From the NCBI GenBank assembly GCA_013399015.1, contig VWZX01010416.1, forward strand, positions 606,122 to 670,121: a stretch of DNA of 64,000 nt. The letters are read 5' to 3'. A model generated the notes under the pieces. That model did not search any database. It saw only the letters and a program-made list of their open reading frames with translations, and was not told where the DNA came from. Position numbers and translations under genes: made by a program. This document shows positions 13,701-22,600 of the stretch, piece after piece (position 1 is the stretch's first letter; every line of letters starts with the position of its first letter). Origin of the DNA: Galbula dea. Taxonomy: Eukaryota > Chordata > Aves > Piciformes > Galbulidae.

Positions 13701-16094
13701 TGAGACATTTCTTCCTCACAGTTTTAGGGATTAAAATGTAACATCAGCACAAATTTTGTGTGGAACAGCTGAGGGAGCTGGGGTTGGTTAGCCTGGAAAG
13801 TGTTAGGTTAACAGTTGGACTGGATCTCAAGAGGTCTTCTCCAACCATAATGATTCTGTGATTCTACTGGCAACAGCATCAAGCCAACAACACAAGAACA
13901 AGTGATAACCTGTTTGCCATACCTTGTGGTAGTCAAGTTGGCCACTGCAGTTAAAATCAGCTTGTTTAATAATGGCACTCACTTCATCCCCAGTCATTTT
14001 CTCACCTCTCTGCAATAAAAAACATCAACTCAGTTTGGGTTCCTAATCCAGAATGCTGCTCACCTACAGCACACATCTCATAAAAACACAAAGGAAGATT
14101 CTTTTAATAGCCTTTCAGAGAATCTTATCTTGCAATAGATTTAAATGGATTTTGATTTGAATCATCAAAATAAAGGTCAACATCATAAAAAAATATGTCC
14201 CTCCAATGCTGCTGGAGACTGAGCAGATGAAATGTATCAGTTTGGGCAATTTGGTGATGTCTTCTGGAAACCTAACATGAATGACACCTCCATTTCAGCA
14301 ACCCTCCCAGAAACTGGGGAATCCCAGCTCTCAGTCATCCTTATTTACACTCCAGCATGCTAACAACCAAGAGCAAACTTCATCATGGTTAATTGCACTC
14401 CATCACTGGAGCTATCCTATGCCATCAGTCTAGATCTGCAATCTAGGCCACTTGAAGGGTTATTCCAGGCATGAATTTGAATCTACTTGGAGTCACTAGT
14501 CTGAAGTCCAAGCAATTCCCTCTCATTTGGAAACCCTGCCTGAACTGCATGTCAGAACACCAGCTCAAGTGCCCTACTTGCCATGTAGACACAAAGCACA
14601 TCCCTAGTAATGACATATCCAGGTAAACCTGGTGAGATTTGCATGCTTTGGGTTGGCAATGCACAATCTCTAAGCAAAGTTCTTGTCCTAGCACACTTGA
14701 CTTTAAGATCCTGATGGCTTAAGTACAAGGTCCAGTGAAATCACTGGCATGACAGAACATCATAGCTGTGACAAAACTAAAGCACTGGCCTTTTAATGTA
14801 GAATTAACTTTCTATCTGAACATAAACAGACAACAGCTTGTGAGGAGAGGATGGCAAAGGTATGCTGAAAGGGAGAGAAGGTTGTGAACTGCAAGACTGT
14901 AAGGGGAAAGAAATGGAAGAAAGATCAGATATTCACAGAAAATTAGACACAAAACTCAAAACAACCCAAAACATGAATCAGTTACTGATTCTTTTGATCA
15001 GGAATATGTCTTTACTCATGCAGAAGAGTTCCACTGTCTCATTTCCAAGCTCTTTTCTAATGGTTGAAGAAGGAGAATGAAGTTTATATTAATACTTACT
15101 GTTGTAAGAATGTTATAAAGTTCATCATGTAAAATATATCCAGTGTTATCTTTGTCTATTTTCCCAAATGCTTCAAGCAGTTCAGATTTTGTAGCTGGTT
15201 TTTCTTGTTTTAAAATATGACAAAAGTCATCAAAATTCAGCTTAGTGATTTGTGAAGTCCAGTATTTACTAACTGTCTTCTGAGATGGATTTCTTCCAGC
15301 CTGTTGAAGTACTGAACAATAAAGCACATTATTAACTAGATACTCCAGCAAATGAGATTTCTCAAAACATTTTTTAATCACTTTCCACATTTTTAAGGCA
15401 GATCAACCCAAGGGAAAAGCAGGTCTGAGGGACAGTTTTGCTTAGTCTCAATCCTGCACTCAGCTGATACAGACTGATCACAACCTTTCCTGGCCTTGAA
15501 CTCTGTGGTTTGAACCAGAGAGGGTCAAGCAGCCTGAGGGGCAGATGAGTTCACTCACATATTCTTCTAAGAGGAGACATCAGGCAGGCAGTGCCTGGCA
15601 TCTTTGATCATCCCTCAGGAACTAGAATCAAGCAGAGAGATGACATATGCCACACTGCTGAGAATCACACTCAAGTTTCTTAGAATCATAAAGTCATTAG
15701 GTTGGAAAAGATCTTTAACATCCCAGGTCACAACTAAACCATGTCCCCAATCACCATATCCCCTCCAACTACTGTGAATTCCTTAAAACAGTTGCCATGT
15801 TTATGTACCTGGACACTCTCATGACTGAAATGCTGAGTGCTGCTTGTAAACTACCTGCTGTAACCATCACAGACAAGAGCTACAGGGGGAAAACATCTAA
15901 TTATTACCTAAAGTGAGTTGTTCTTTAGACTGAATGTTCTCTAAGCTGCTTTTGAAAACAGCTAGGTAAGCTGCTCTGCAGTCCAGGTAGAAAGTTGCTT
16001 CTTCTGCATGCTGAGACTTCTTGGCTTGGGCACTTCCTGAGCCTGTCCCTTTCTGAAGGGAGAACCATGTGGGATCCTCAGGGCTGCTGGCCAT
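1502..16094 (-). CDS. EFCAB7: EFCAB7, EF-hand calcium-binding domain protein 7 (3' end missing)
   Basis: Eleven coding exons on the minus strand join in frame to residues 1-571: 16094-15908, 15311-15100, 14009-13923, 13671-13476, 12516-12389, 8179-8038, 7191-7082, 6754-6597, 6409-6276, 3639-3491 and 1711-1502. Each has AG and GT at its borders. Human EFCAB7 has about 629 residues, so the final exon (about 60 residues) should lie left of position 1; I found no match to it in 1-1501. EF-hand loops lie near residues 115-126 (canonical), 151-162 (last position Lys, so weak) and 418-429 (canonical). In known biology EFCAB7 works with IQCE to anchor the EVC-EVC2 complex at the base of primary cilia and so supports Hedgehog signalling. 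The identification rests on long stretches close to the human protein, such as DLDGNGLLSLEEYNFFELRT. It is divergent to ITGB3BP. Confidence 0.95.
1712..3490. other. EFCAB7 intron
   Basis: Intron between the exons ending 3491 and starting 1711. I see no repeat or exon here. Confidence 0.6.
3491..3639 (-). CDS. EFCAB7: EFCAB7 coding exon 10
   Basis: It codes residues 452-501 (ENFEMKKNELTRQGFLDLNL, then MEAND and DLWVTLLSLGYNKALEMTE). Human has the same pattern. Acceptor TGAACAG, donor GAG/GTATGA. Confidence 0.93.
4700..5150 (-). mobile_element. CR1 LINE fragment
   Basis: The plus strand reads as the reverse of CR1: 'aagaagttcctccctatg', 'cccttgtcctgtcac'-like text, then 'ctccagaagttccctgccc' and 'ctgctggccacactcttctt'. 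The 3' tail is missing. It is 5' truncated, as usual for CR1. Confidence 0.85.
5690..6140 (+). mobile_element. CR1 LINE 3' fragment
   Basis: Forward CR1 text: 'gggaactgggcttggttagc', 'gaggaggctcaggggagacc', 'tgcaccagaggaggtttagg', ending 'gatcttagaggtcttttccc'. It includes the 3' end. Confidence 0.9.
6276..6409 (-). CDS. EFCAB7: EFCAB7 coding exon 9, third EF-hand
   Basis: It codes residues 407-451. The loop DLDGNGLLSLEE (418-429) is a canonical calcium-binding loop and the flanking helices are almost identical to human (EYNFFELRTSGEKCDEEAW). The acceptor is CTCTTTTAG and the donor AAGG/GTAAGT. Confidence 0.96.
6597..6754 (-). CDS. EFCAB7: EFCAB7 coding exon 8
   Basis: It codes residues 355-406 (VFGWKGELGSGIYWLLPFTT, then GCRLKKANKP). 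The match to the human GELGPGIYWLIPSTTGCRL segment is clear. Acceptor AGAGTAG, donor TTCAG/GTGAGT. Confidence 0.93.
7082..7191 (-). CDS. EFCAB7: EFCAB7 coding exon 7
   Basis: It codes residues 318-354 (PWLSVDTALYILKENESQ, then LQLVSFTEQQNKE). The strong acceptor TTTTCTTTTCAG and donor GAG/GTTAGA give an in-frame join to the next exon. Confidence 0.94.
7540..7800 (-). mobile_element. CR1 LINE fragment
   Basis: Starts with the reversed CR1 3' end ('cacagaatctcctgagttgg', 'aagggacccacagggatcat') and then skips to the internal 'ctccaggctgaacagacc' part, so it is internally deleted. Confidence 0.85.
8038..8179 (-). CDS. EFCAB7: EFCAB7 coding exon 6
   Basis: It codes residues 271-317, including SKGCFYLEEDGEIISHKYKL and ITIKPLSLHQVE, which are strongly conserved with human. 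This starts the middle beta-rich part of the protein. The acceptor is GTTTCCAG and the donor GAGG/GTGAGT. Confidence 0.94.
9715..10330 (-). mobile_element. CR1 LINE fragment, the longest in the window
   Basis: Near-continuous reversed CR1 of about 600 bp: 'cctagaatggtcagagttgg', 'cctggccttcaaagcttcca', 'ctctctgggcaacctgttcc', 'ctggcccttctctggcctca', 'gctggccacactcctcttgc'. Translation of this stretch gives short CR1-derived frames, not host genes. Confidence 0.93.
10555..10625 (+). mobile_element. CR1 3'-end fragment
   Basis: It reads 'gctggactagatgatccctg' and 'tgggtcccttccagctcaga', the CR1 3' terminus only. Confidence 0.8.
10925..10995 (+). mobile_element. CR1 3'-end fragment
   Basis: It reads 'gtggactagatgatttttca', 'aggtcccttccagctcctaa' and 'cattctgtgatt' after a run of nine G. 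Confidence 0.8.
12389..12516 (-). CDS. EFCAB7: EFCAB7 coding exon 5, Ser/Thr-rich linker
   Basis: It codes residues 228-270 (GDSRTPSRPSSAQSC...), and ends in KLIEPDTMK, close to the human linker. The acceptor GTTTCTAG and donor AAG/GTATCA fit the phase. It is followed by the largest EFCAB7 intron seen here (8180-12388), which holds four CR1 fragments. Confidence 0.9.
12517..13475. other. EFCAB7 intron with a 38-bp duplication
   Basis: Intron of about 1 kb; the only structure seen is the 38-bp tandem duplication at 13073-13148. Confidence 0.6.
13073..13148. repeat. 38-bp tandem duplication, two copies
   Basis: The unit begins ATTTAAAAGTAAACTGTGCA. Copies 13073-13110 and 13111-13148 differ at one base (T or C after GCACA), so the duplication is recent. 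Confidence 0.95.
13476..13671 (-). CDS. EFCAB7: EFCAB7 coding exon 4, linker
   Basis: It codes residues 163-227, beginning FCDFYLTTSQQCC. The exon is rich in Ser, Pro and Lys (MSKPSPRILRKADHK), like the low-complexity linker of the human protein. The acceptor is TGTCTAAAG and the donor AAAAG/GTAGTT. Both phases match neighbouring exons. Confidence 0.9.
13760..13866 (+). mobile_element. CR1 fragment with internal deletion
   Basis: The internal part 'ggggttggttagcctggaaa' is joined directly to the 3' end 'ggactggatctcaagaggtc' and 'atgattctgtgattcta'. Most of the middle is missing. Confidence 0.85.
13923..14009 (-). CDS. EFCAB7: EFCAB7 coding exon 3, second (degenerate) EF-hand
   Basis: It codes residues 134-162 (RGEKMTGDEVSAIIKQ...). 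The loop DFNCSGQLDYHK (151-162) keeps Asp1, Asn3, Ser5 and Gly6 but ends in Lys instead of Glu. As I recall it, human also has Lys there, so this hand is probably structural. Acceptor ATTGCAG, donor AAG/GTATGG. Confidence 0.92.
14010..15099. other. EFCAB7 intron
   Basis: About 1.1 kb without a recognised repeat, exon or RNA gene. Confidence 0.6.
15100..15311 (-). CDS. EFCAB7: EFCAB7 coding exon 2, first EF-hand
   Basis: It codes residues 63-133 between acceptor TTGTTCAG and donor GTAAGT. The EF-hand loop DKDNTGYILHDE (115-126) has Asp at 1 and 3, Thr at 5, Gly at 6, Ile at 8 and Glu at 12, so it should bind calcium. The helix before it, FDDFCHILKQEKP, matches the human paralogue position. 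Confidence 0.93.
15312..15907. other. EFCAB7 intron with a short CR1
   Basis: About 600 bp. A minus-strand CR1 end lies at about 15680-15760. Confidence 0.6.
15680..15760 (-). mobile_element. CR1 3'-end fragment
   Basis: Reversed CR1 end: 'agaatcataaagtcattagg', 'ttggaaaagatctttaacat', then 'aaaccatgtccccaatcacc'. Confidence 0.8.
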
Positions 16095-16095
16095 T
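15908..16095 (-). CDS. EFCAB7: EFCAB7 first coding exon
   Basis: The acceptor TTCTTCCCAG lies one base before the start ATG at 16094, so the 5' UTR is spliced from an upstream non-coding exon. It codes residues 1-62 plus one base, starting MASSPEDP and including YLDCRAAYLAVFKSSLENI, which is nearly identical to human. The donor is TTAG/GTAATA. Confidence 0.92.
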
Positions 16096-18539
16096 CTGGG
16101 AAGAACACAACTCCAGTTAGAATTTGTTACCCTCTTGCCTGTCTGCTAATGCCTCTGTTTTGTCCTCTGAAACACAGACTAGCCCAAGTTATCCTACCAT
16201 CTAGGTCATATGTTCTCCATTGTCTACATCTGGGAGGGCAATACCTAGCTACACTTGTAGGTAAGCACCATGAGATCCACAAACAAAAATAGCCTGAGCT
16301 CTACTTGTTATTCCCAACTTATTCTTTATTGGCAGGAAAAAGTTTCATTTTATTCTACTTTCTTCCAGTTTCAGACATCTGACATCACAGTGATTCCATA
16401 GTCAGGTTACTGGAAAGCAAGAAAAGCAAACTCTGCAGTTACCTGTGACACAAACTACTGCTATCCCTGCCTAGAAATAAGCCACAAGGACTTGTCCTTC
16501 CTACACACTTCCACTAGAATTTCTGCTCTTGCCACATGAACTAAACTCTCTCAATGACAGAATTGGTACAGAAGTGCAGGTGTTGGCCACCACCATTGTC
16601 TATGCCCAGGCTTGACTTGTCACCACAGTAAATTAAGGAATATACCACACCTAACCTGTTTCACTCCCAGTGCCACTCTCATTCTTGCTACAGTTCACCA
16701 GCAGTAGCCAAGCTGGGGTGTTTTAAGGGAGGGGGAAAAAAAATGCCAACCCAGACACAGCCACAAGAGTGAGAGGCACAGAATTATTTCAAAGGCTTTT
16801 TCACCAACCAACCATAACAAAGTAAATAAGGCCAAGCATGGATGCAGCAGTTAGTTATCTCCCTGGAGAGAGCTCTGTGGCTGCATGATCATGACAGAGT
16901 CATGCCATATCAGATTCTTGATTACATTTCTTGGTGTTAGCAGCAGAGTAAAAGCCTCCTTTGTCCTCCAGCAAAAGCTACATGTGAGCAGGTTGATACT
17001 GAACTGCATATTTGTCAGGATTTCCTCCCTCACTCAAAAGCTGGCTTGCATATTTCCAAATGGGGCTTCAGGAGAGATACTGTGTGATCTCATAAACATC
17101 ATATAATGCTCAGTGTTTAAAAGATACAATTAGGATTTTTTTCTGGTGCAAACCCATACCAGATATGGGCTTTATTTTCTTTTTTTTTTTTTTTACAGGT
17201 ATAACTCCTGTGGCTAATAGTAAAATTAAGCAAAATTGTAACCCTTAATCCTTCAAGTATGTGAAGTTAAGCACATAATTCTACTTGCAAGAGTCATCTA
17301 AATACAACAAACATAGATAAGGCTGAAGCTAAGGAGGTGAATAAAGCTTTACTAAAGCCTTTTAAGTACACAAACACTAACTATCTAACTGTAAAAGAAT
17401 GAAAAAAAAGATGAAATTCATTTTTTTCTAAATTATTAAAATGACTCCAAGCAGTAAGCAGTGCTGTTTGCACAGAAGTGGCCAGTAAACTTTTAACAGC
17501 AGCCTTCTGCTTTTACCAAGGGTGATTAAGGCTTTTAGAAGGCCACCACAGAAGGACACTAAATCATGTTGTACTGTTGGTCTAACAGCCTCTCATATTA
17601 TTTTACCCCATGTTGACTTCAGAAAATATATTCCAGTATAATAAATTGAATATCTCAAGTTCAGCAACAAGACAACAACATCATAGGGTCCCCTTCAGGA
17701 CTCATTGGATTTTTACTCAGGAGGCCTAAATCACTTGCACCTTGTTGAGTTATATAGGTCTTTTACACTTGGGAAAGAAAGATAATAATCACTTATCATG
17801 GATGAAGTACCCTATTTATAATACACAAGACTGCCTGCCTGACACTTCCCTATTACACTGGCATTAGAAGGACCCCACAGGGACACTGGGATACAGTCTG
17901 GTTACTGCCAACGGGTGTCACTATAATTAAGCACCAGCCTTCCCCACACAAAATGGAAGTGGGTTAAAGTCAAGGAGGGAAAAAAAAAGAATAAATATTA
18001 ATTTTCCAGTAACTAGTGTATAAAATGTGAACTCTCCTTTCCACCCTTCTCAGACTTCCCCTTACTGAGAGAGATATTTCTTACGTGGGCCACAGTTCTG
18101 CCAATACATTGCTCAGAAATCCAGTGAGCAATAGCTTGAGGGACAGCACTGCCAGCAGCCCCATGGCTGAGGCTGTTCCATTTTTACTGGATGTGACCCT
18201 TTGAGGGTTAAGTTCTGTTCTAGCTCAAACCAAGACACTGGACAACTGACACTGTAGACAATACAGGCAGAGGAGAGCAATCTGGCCTCAGTGAAGCAGA
18301 AGGACAACACAGCCCAAGTATTACTTTCTATTCGAGTTGCTACAATTCTAACAAATACAAACTGTCTTGCAAGCAGGAATTAAGTCACTCCCTTCTTAGC
18401 AATACTGACCTTTCCCACCACGGGCCCAAGGCTGAGGTTCACCTCCATCCACAGCAAACACACACAGGCAGGGGAGCTTCCTTCACACTGTTGGTTCTTA
18501 AGCTTCCGAGCCCAAGCACTCAGGCCTTGCTCACCTGAA
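16096..18539. other. EFCAB7 first intron, 3' part
   Basis: About 2.4 kb between the first coding exon and the CR1/LTR block. It has poly-T at about 17180-17195 and no other structure that I could recognise. Confidence 0.55.
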
Positions 18540-19035
18540 TCACAGAATCATTTCAGCTGGAAAAGCCTGTTCTGGTTTTGCTGGGACAGAATCCCAGGCC
18601 AGCTGTGGGCTGCCAGCTGTTACAGTTTGGGGTCAGTCAGAGCAGCTGAGGTGAGTTGCCTACTGGTATATCCCAGCTGATAAACTTCACTCACAGTATA
18701 AAGGAGGAAGTTTGCTGAGGACACAGGAATATCCTGCTTAGGGCTTGTATTCTTGCTGGGGTTCTTCCTGCTCCTGAAGACTGAATTCCTGTTTATTATG
18801 CCTGCTGTACCTTTACTGGACTGAATATAACTTTATACACTTTATATTGGCGTTGGTATCAGTGTTGTCATTTCATTAAATCCGTTTTTATTTGGACCCA
18901 AGAGCCTTCTCCCCTTTTCTTGATCCTCTTCCTCTGCTAGGGAGGGGGTGTCATTGTGTAATTGAGCAGTTGCTATAGTTTAGACCTAATACGGGCTAAA
19001 TGTAGACAAAGACCATCGAGTCCAGCCGTAAAACT
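18540..19035 (-). mobile_element. CR1 3' end, split by a solo LTR
   Basis: The left part 18540-18567 (cacagaatcatttcagctgg, aaaagcc) and the right part 19009-19035 (aagaccatcgagtccagccg) together make one reversed CR1 3' end. The LTR at 18568-19008 interrupts it. Confidence 0.8.
18568..19008 (+). mobile_element. Solo LTR of an avian ERVL-like element
   Basis: It begins TGTTCTGGTTTTGCTGGGAC and ends in ...GTAGACA, the TG...CA ends of a long terminal repeat, and its start resembles common avian ERVL LTRs. It has a TATA-like 'agtataaagg' near 18695. The flanks AAGCC and AAGAC are an imperfect 5-bp target duplication. No internal retroviral sequence follows, so it is a solo LTR, about 440 bp long. 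It lies inside a CR1 copy and about 0.5 kb from the EFCAB7 first exon. Family assignment is from memory of the terminal sequence. Confidence 0.72.
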
Positions 19036-19545
19036 GCAATGAGGAAACTTTTACCGCATCACTCTCACTACCTCCCTATCCAGTGGACGCAGAGAGGTCG
19101 TCTTGGGCAAATGTTAACAGCCACCGTTAGGCACAAGTCATTACGATCCCCTTCCCACCCCTCAGGGACCTTCCATCCCCAATAGCCCTGAGCGGGTACC
19201 AGGTTTGGCCACACATCACCTATCCCATCCCTCGGGGACCCTCCACCGTCCCCAGCAGCCGTGAGGGGGATTCGGCTTTGACCACCCCGCCACCCCTTTC
19301 CCTCTCGTCCCTCAGGGACCCTCCGCCCTCCTCAGCAGCCCTAAGGGGAGTCCGGGTCAGTTCAACCCCTTCCCTTTCGCCCGAGCTGGCTTCGCACAAA
19401 CCTTCCCAAGGCAGAGCGGGGGCCGCCACTAACCGAGCTCCTACCGCTGCTCCGTTCCGCGGGCCCCAGCGAGCTGCTTCCCTTCCCGCAGGCCTGACGG
19501 ACGCGGTGCTCCCGCAGGCCCGGCCCGGCCGGGCCCGAGTCCTAC

Positions 19546-19610
19546 CCTCTCGGCGCCGTTTCCAGCCGGCGCCGTTTAGTTGGCGCACGGCGGCGGCAGC
19601 GGCAGCAGTG
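19546..19610 (-). other. EFCAB7: Probable EFCAB7 non-coding first exon
   Basis: The first coding exon has an acceptor just before its ATG, so a 5' UTR exon must lie upstream. In the CpG island, the minus strand offers the donor AGAGG/GTAGGACTC with exon end at 19546. The transcription start is not visible; the right edge given is approximate. Confidence 0.45.
19567..19577. repeat. Direct repeat in the promoter, copy 2 of CGGCGCCGTTT
   Basis: CGGCGCCGTTT occurs at 19551-19561 and again at 19567-19577 with a 5-base spacer. Each copy contains the palindrome CGGCGCCG. Confidence 0.9.
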
Positions 19611-19648
19611 GCGGGAGATCTGCAGCGGCGGCGGTTCCAGTCCTTGCG

Positions 19649-19653
19649 ATGTC
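19649..19653 (+). CDS. ITGB3BP: ITGB3BP first exon, start codon
   Basis: ATGTC followed by donor GTAGGT. Only five coding bases are here; the second codon is completed by the A at 23386 to give Met-Ser-Val-Lys-Arg, matching human Met-Pro-Val-Lys-Arg. The 5' UTR lies in the CpG island. Confidence 0.82.
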
Positions 19654-22600
19654 GTAGGTATCGGGGCAGAACCGAGGAAACGCGGACTCTGGGTGCTGCT
19701 CTCCACCTCTTCCCCGCTGCCCCCTCAGGACCCGCCGGGAGCCGCTGGAGCTGAGCCCCGTCCTGTGTGGGGTGGAAACCAGCTTGTCCCCTCCGCCCCC
19801 CGTGGGCTTCCTACACGGCGGCGAGCTGATTCCCTGAAGAAAAATGTGCTCTTGGGGTTATCCCGGGAGCAGAGGAGCTCGTTGTTGTGTGGGGAAGGGT
19901 GGGGTTTGGTGTGAGCTCTGTTTTCCAGCTGTTGGATAGGACTGGGAAGCGTTTAAGATAGTGGTTCCTTGGGGCAGAGCCTGCATCCGGACGGAGTTCG
20001 GGAGGGCGGTGCCCACTGGAATGAGAAATGCTTTCGCGCTGGAGCGTGTCCTCAGAAGGGCAACGAAGATGGGGAAGGGTCTGGAGCATAAGCGTTGTGA
20101 GGAGCAGCTGAGGTTGGTTAGCCTGCAGAAGAGGAGGCTCAGGGGAGACCTTGAGCTCTACAGCTTCCTGAAAGGAAGCTTGAGCCAGGTGGGGTTGGTT
20201 AGTTCTCCCAGGTAGCAAGTGGTAAGGGGAAATGACCTCAAGCTGCACCGGAGGAGGTTTAGGTTGGACCCTGGGAAAAAATGTCTTCCTCAAAAGGGTT
20301 TTCAAGGCCTGGCCCAGGGCAGTGGTGGAGTCACCATCCCTGGAGGTGATCAAAAACCGTGTAGATGTGATAATGACATAGTGTAGTGGCATGGTGGTGA
20401 TAGGTTAATGGTTGAACTTGATGATTTTAGAAGTCTTTCACAACCATAGTAATTTTATATTTCTATGTTTGCCCCTGCTTCCCCTGCCTGTGGGAGTTTG
20501 GCTCTGCACACCCCATGGATAAAGCCCCATAGAGTCTGTGTGGTAGGGGTGGAAGAGGGACAGCAGCCATGTCTTGGATGGGCTGTGCTGAATTTGACAA
20601 CTGGGTTTGGTGCTTTCTCATTTGTCTTTATCCTACAGCTATGTTGAGTCCAGATTCTACTTTACTTTGATTTTCAGCTGCTTTAAGCTGCAAGCTGCTG
20701 GAGGAAGGTGTTGCAGGTGGCAGGGGCATGACACATACCATGACCATTTTCCATCAGACTGTATCCCAAATAAATCCTGTTCATATTCCTCTTGTTCTTC
20801 ACAATTTATCAAGCAATAGTCATGTAGGTGTTGCTGTTCTTGCTAATTATCTTTGCTAACTGTGGGCTTCTGAAGAACAGTAAAAACTTGTAGGATGTTG
20901 CTCACTTCAGCAGCAGTAAGGCTGCAGAGGCCTTAAGACTCACTGCCTGTATCTAGGCTTTGGATATTGAAGGAGCTGACAATATCACCTGGAATGATAC
21001 ATGAACAATGTGCTGTAGAAGCAATATATAGTTATTTAACCTGATAAATATGGGCAGAACAATCATTGCAGGTTGTACAGCTAGCTCTTAACATGTGCCA
21101 TCAGACTCTGCATAGTTAAGAAAATTAATTAAGCCTTGTCAGGGAATTTTGAACCAATTCAAGGGTAGGAAACTGAGGTAACTAAGTTATTGTGTACTCA
21201 GCTTTCTGTCTCCTTTTCATGTTCACACTCTGACATTTGATTCTACACAGGAAGGCTTTTCCAGCCATAAGTAAAAGACAAAACAAACTGAAGCCTTTCC
21301 TCCATGGTGTTTCCTAAAATATTTTAGGCATTTTGTTTGCAGCTAGATTAACTTGCTGGGGTTTTCCAGGTTTTGTCTTTGTAAAGATCTGAGAAGAGAC
21401 AGTTTGACCAACTGCATCTTCATGTTAGATGTCTGGATGAATTTTCTTTCAGTGGTCCTAGCCAGGGGCTGCATGTAGGCTAGAGCACCAGTTTTAACTT
21501 CGAGTGAATCACAAGAGATTTACCTTCTCATGTCATGGCATCAGAAAGTCAGTAATTAAAAACAAGCCCATGAGCATATCAGGCTGCTGGCTAGGATGGG
21601 TTGGGAAAAGCAAGGCCAAGTTGACCTCCTGAAGCCACAATTGCATCCATGCAGTTCCTTCCAGTGTTTGAAGTGCTTGCCTGGAGTGAAGGCTGCCTCT
21701 TTGCTGCCATAATTCAGGGTGTTTGCAGGCCACCAGAGAGGAATTAGGGCTGCCTGCAACTCTTTGACTGTACACAGCATTTGACAGACTTTCCACAACT
21801 TTCTCCCTGTGAAGTTTTCTAAATGTTTATAATTGAATGGGATTTTCATGTAGTTTCTCATTTATCTTCATCCTGCAGCTCTGTTGAGTCCAGATTCTGC
21901 TTTACTTTGGCTTCCAGCTTCTTTTGAAGCCCATCATAAAAACTTCCATCCTACCATGCCTCAGTAGAACATGCAAATGCATTGGCCCCTAGAGCCCCTT
22001 TTCAGAGTAGATATATTAATAAATATAATGTTTCTCTGCTGCCACTGGGGTGGAAGATGTAATGGAGTCTGCATTCCTTCAGCAATATGGGTTTCTGCAG
22101 AGAAAAGAAATACACTGTAAAGAATTCCATCACACTATTACAGCTTTGACTGCCCTTTGGCAAGCATTTCACCCCCTGCTTTCATGTAAATGTTACCTGT
22201 TTGCTTGGCTTTTGTAAGGTAGAATACTTCCCTTTTTGGAACAGAGAGAGTTGTGAAACAGTATTCATGTAAGGCTGGTGCCTGAGTTCTGTTTCAAAGA
22301 TGTGTTTTGATTCTATTTTGTGCAATACTTTACATTTACAGTTTTGGAAGTTCAATTTGAAAAGGTTATGTTTGGAAGGAGGTCATCTTAATTCCTTCCA
22401 AGTCAAAGCCTTCTTTTCCAAGGTGAAAACTGTGAACTAAGCTCTTGAAATGTGATGTTATTTTCTCAATCTTGTTTAATTTGATCTAATATATATATGT
22501 CCTGGGGGACTGTTCCTATAAAGATTTTACCTTTTTCTCCTCATTGTTTTAGATAATGCTTTCAACTATTCTTCAGATTTAGGAACCTGCTTAAAAAGTT

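Larger units (their letters stand above)
19200..19850. promoter_or_regulatory. CpG-island divergent promoter of EFCAB7 and ITGB3BP
   Basis: This is the only strongly GC- and CpG-rich stretch in the AT-rich window, for example 'ggcccggcccggccgggccc' and 'gcagcggcggcggttccag'. The ITGB3BP start codon lies at 19649 on the plus strand. On the minus strand, AGAGG/GTAGGA at 19546 is a fitting donor for a non-coding EFCAB7 first exon starting near 19,600. The two genes are head to head in human as well. No TATA box is seen. Two direct copies of CGGCGCCGTTT lie in the middle. Confidence 0.8.

Noticed and set aside
19220..19754. Long frames on both strands (122 and 158 codons)
   Set aside because: GC-rich CpG island sequence has few stop codons. 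The frames overlap each other, are rich in Ala, Pro and Arg, and do not match EFCAB7 or ITGB3BP.
19811..20392. Minus-strand frame of 193 codons, the longest in the window
   Set aside because: Mostly the antisense of the CR1 at 19995-20466; the text 'LLRKTFFPRVQPKPPPVQLE' is typical of reversed CR1.
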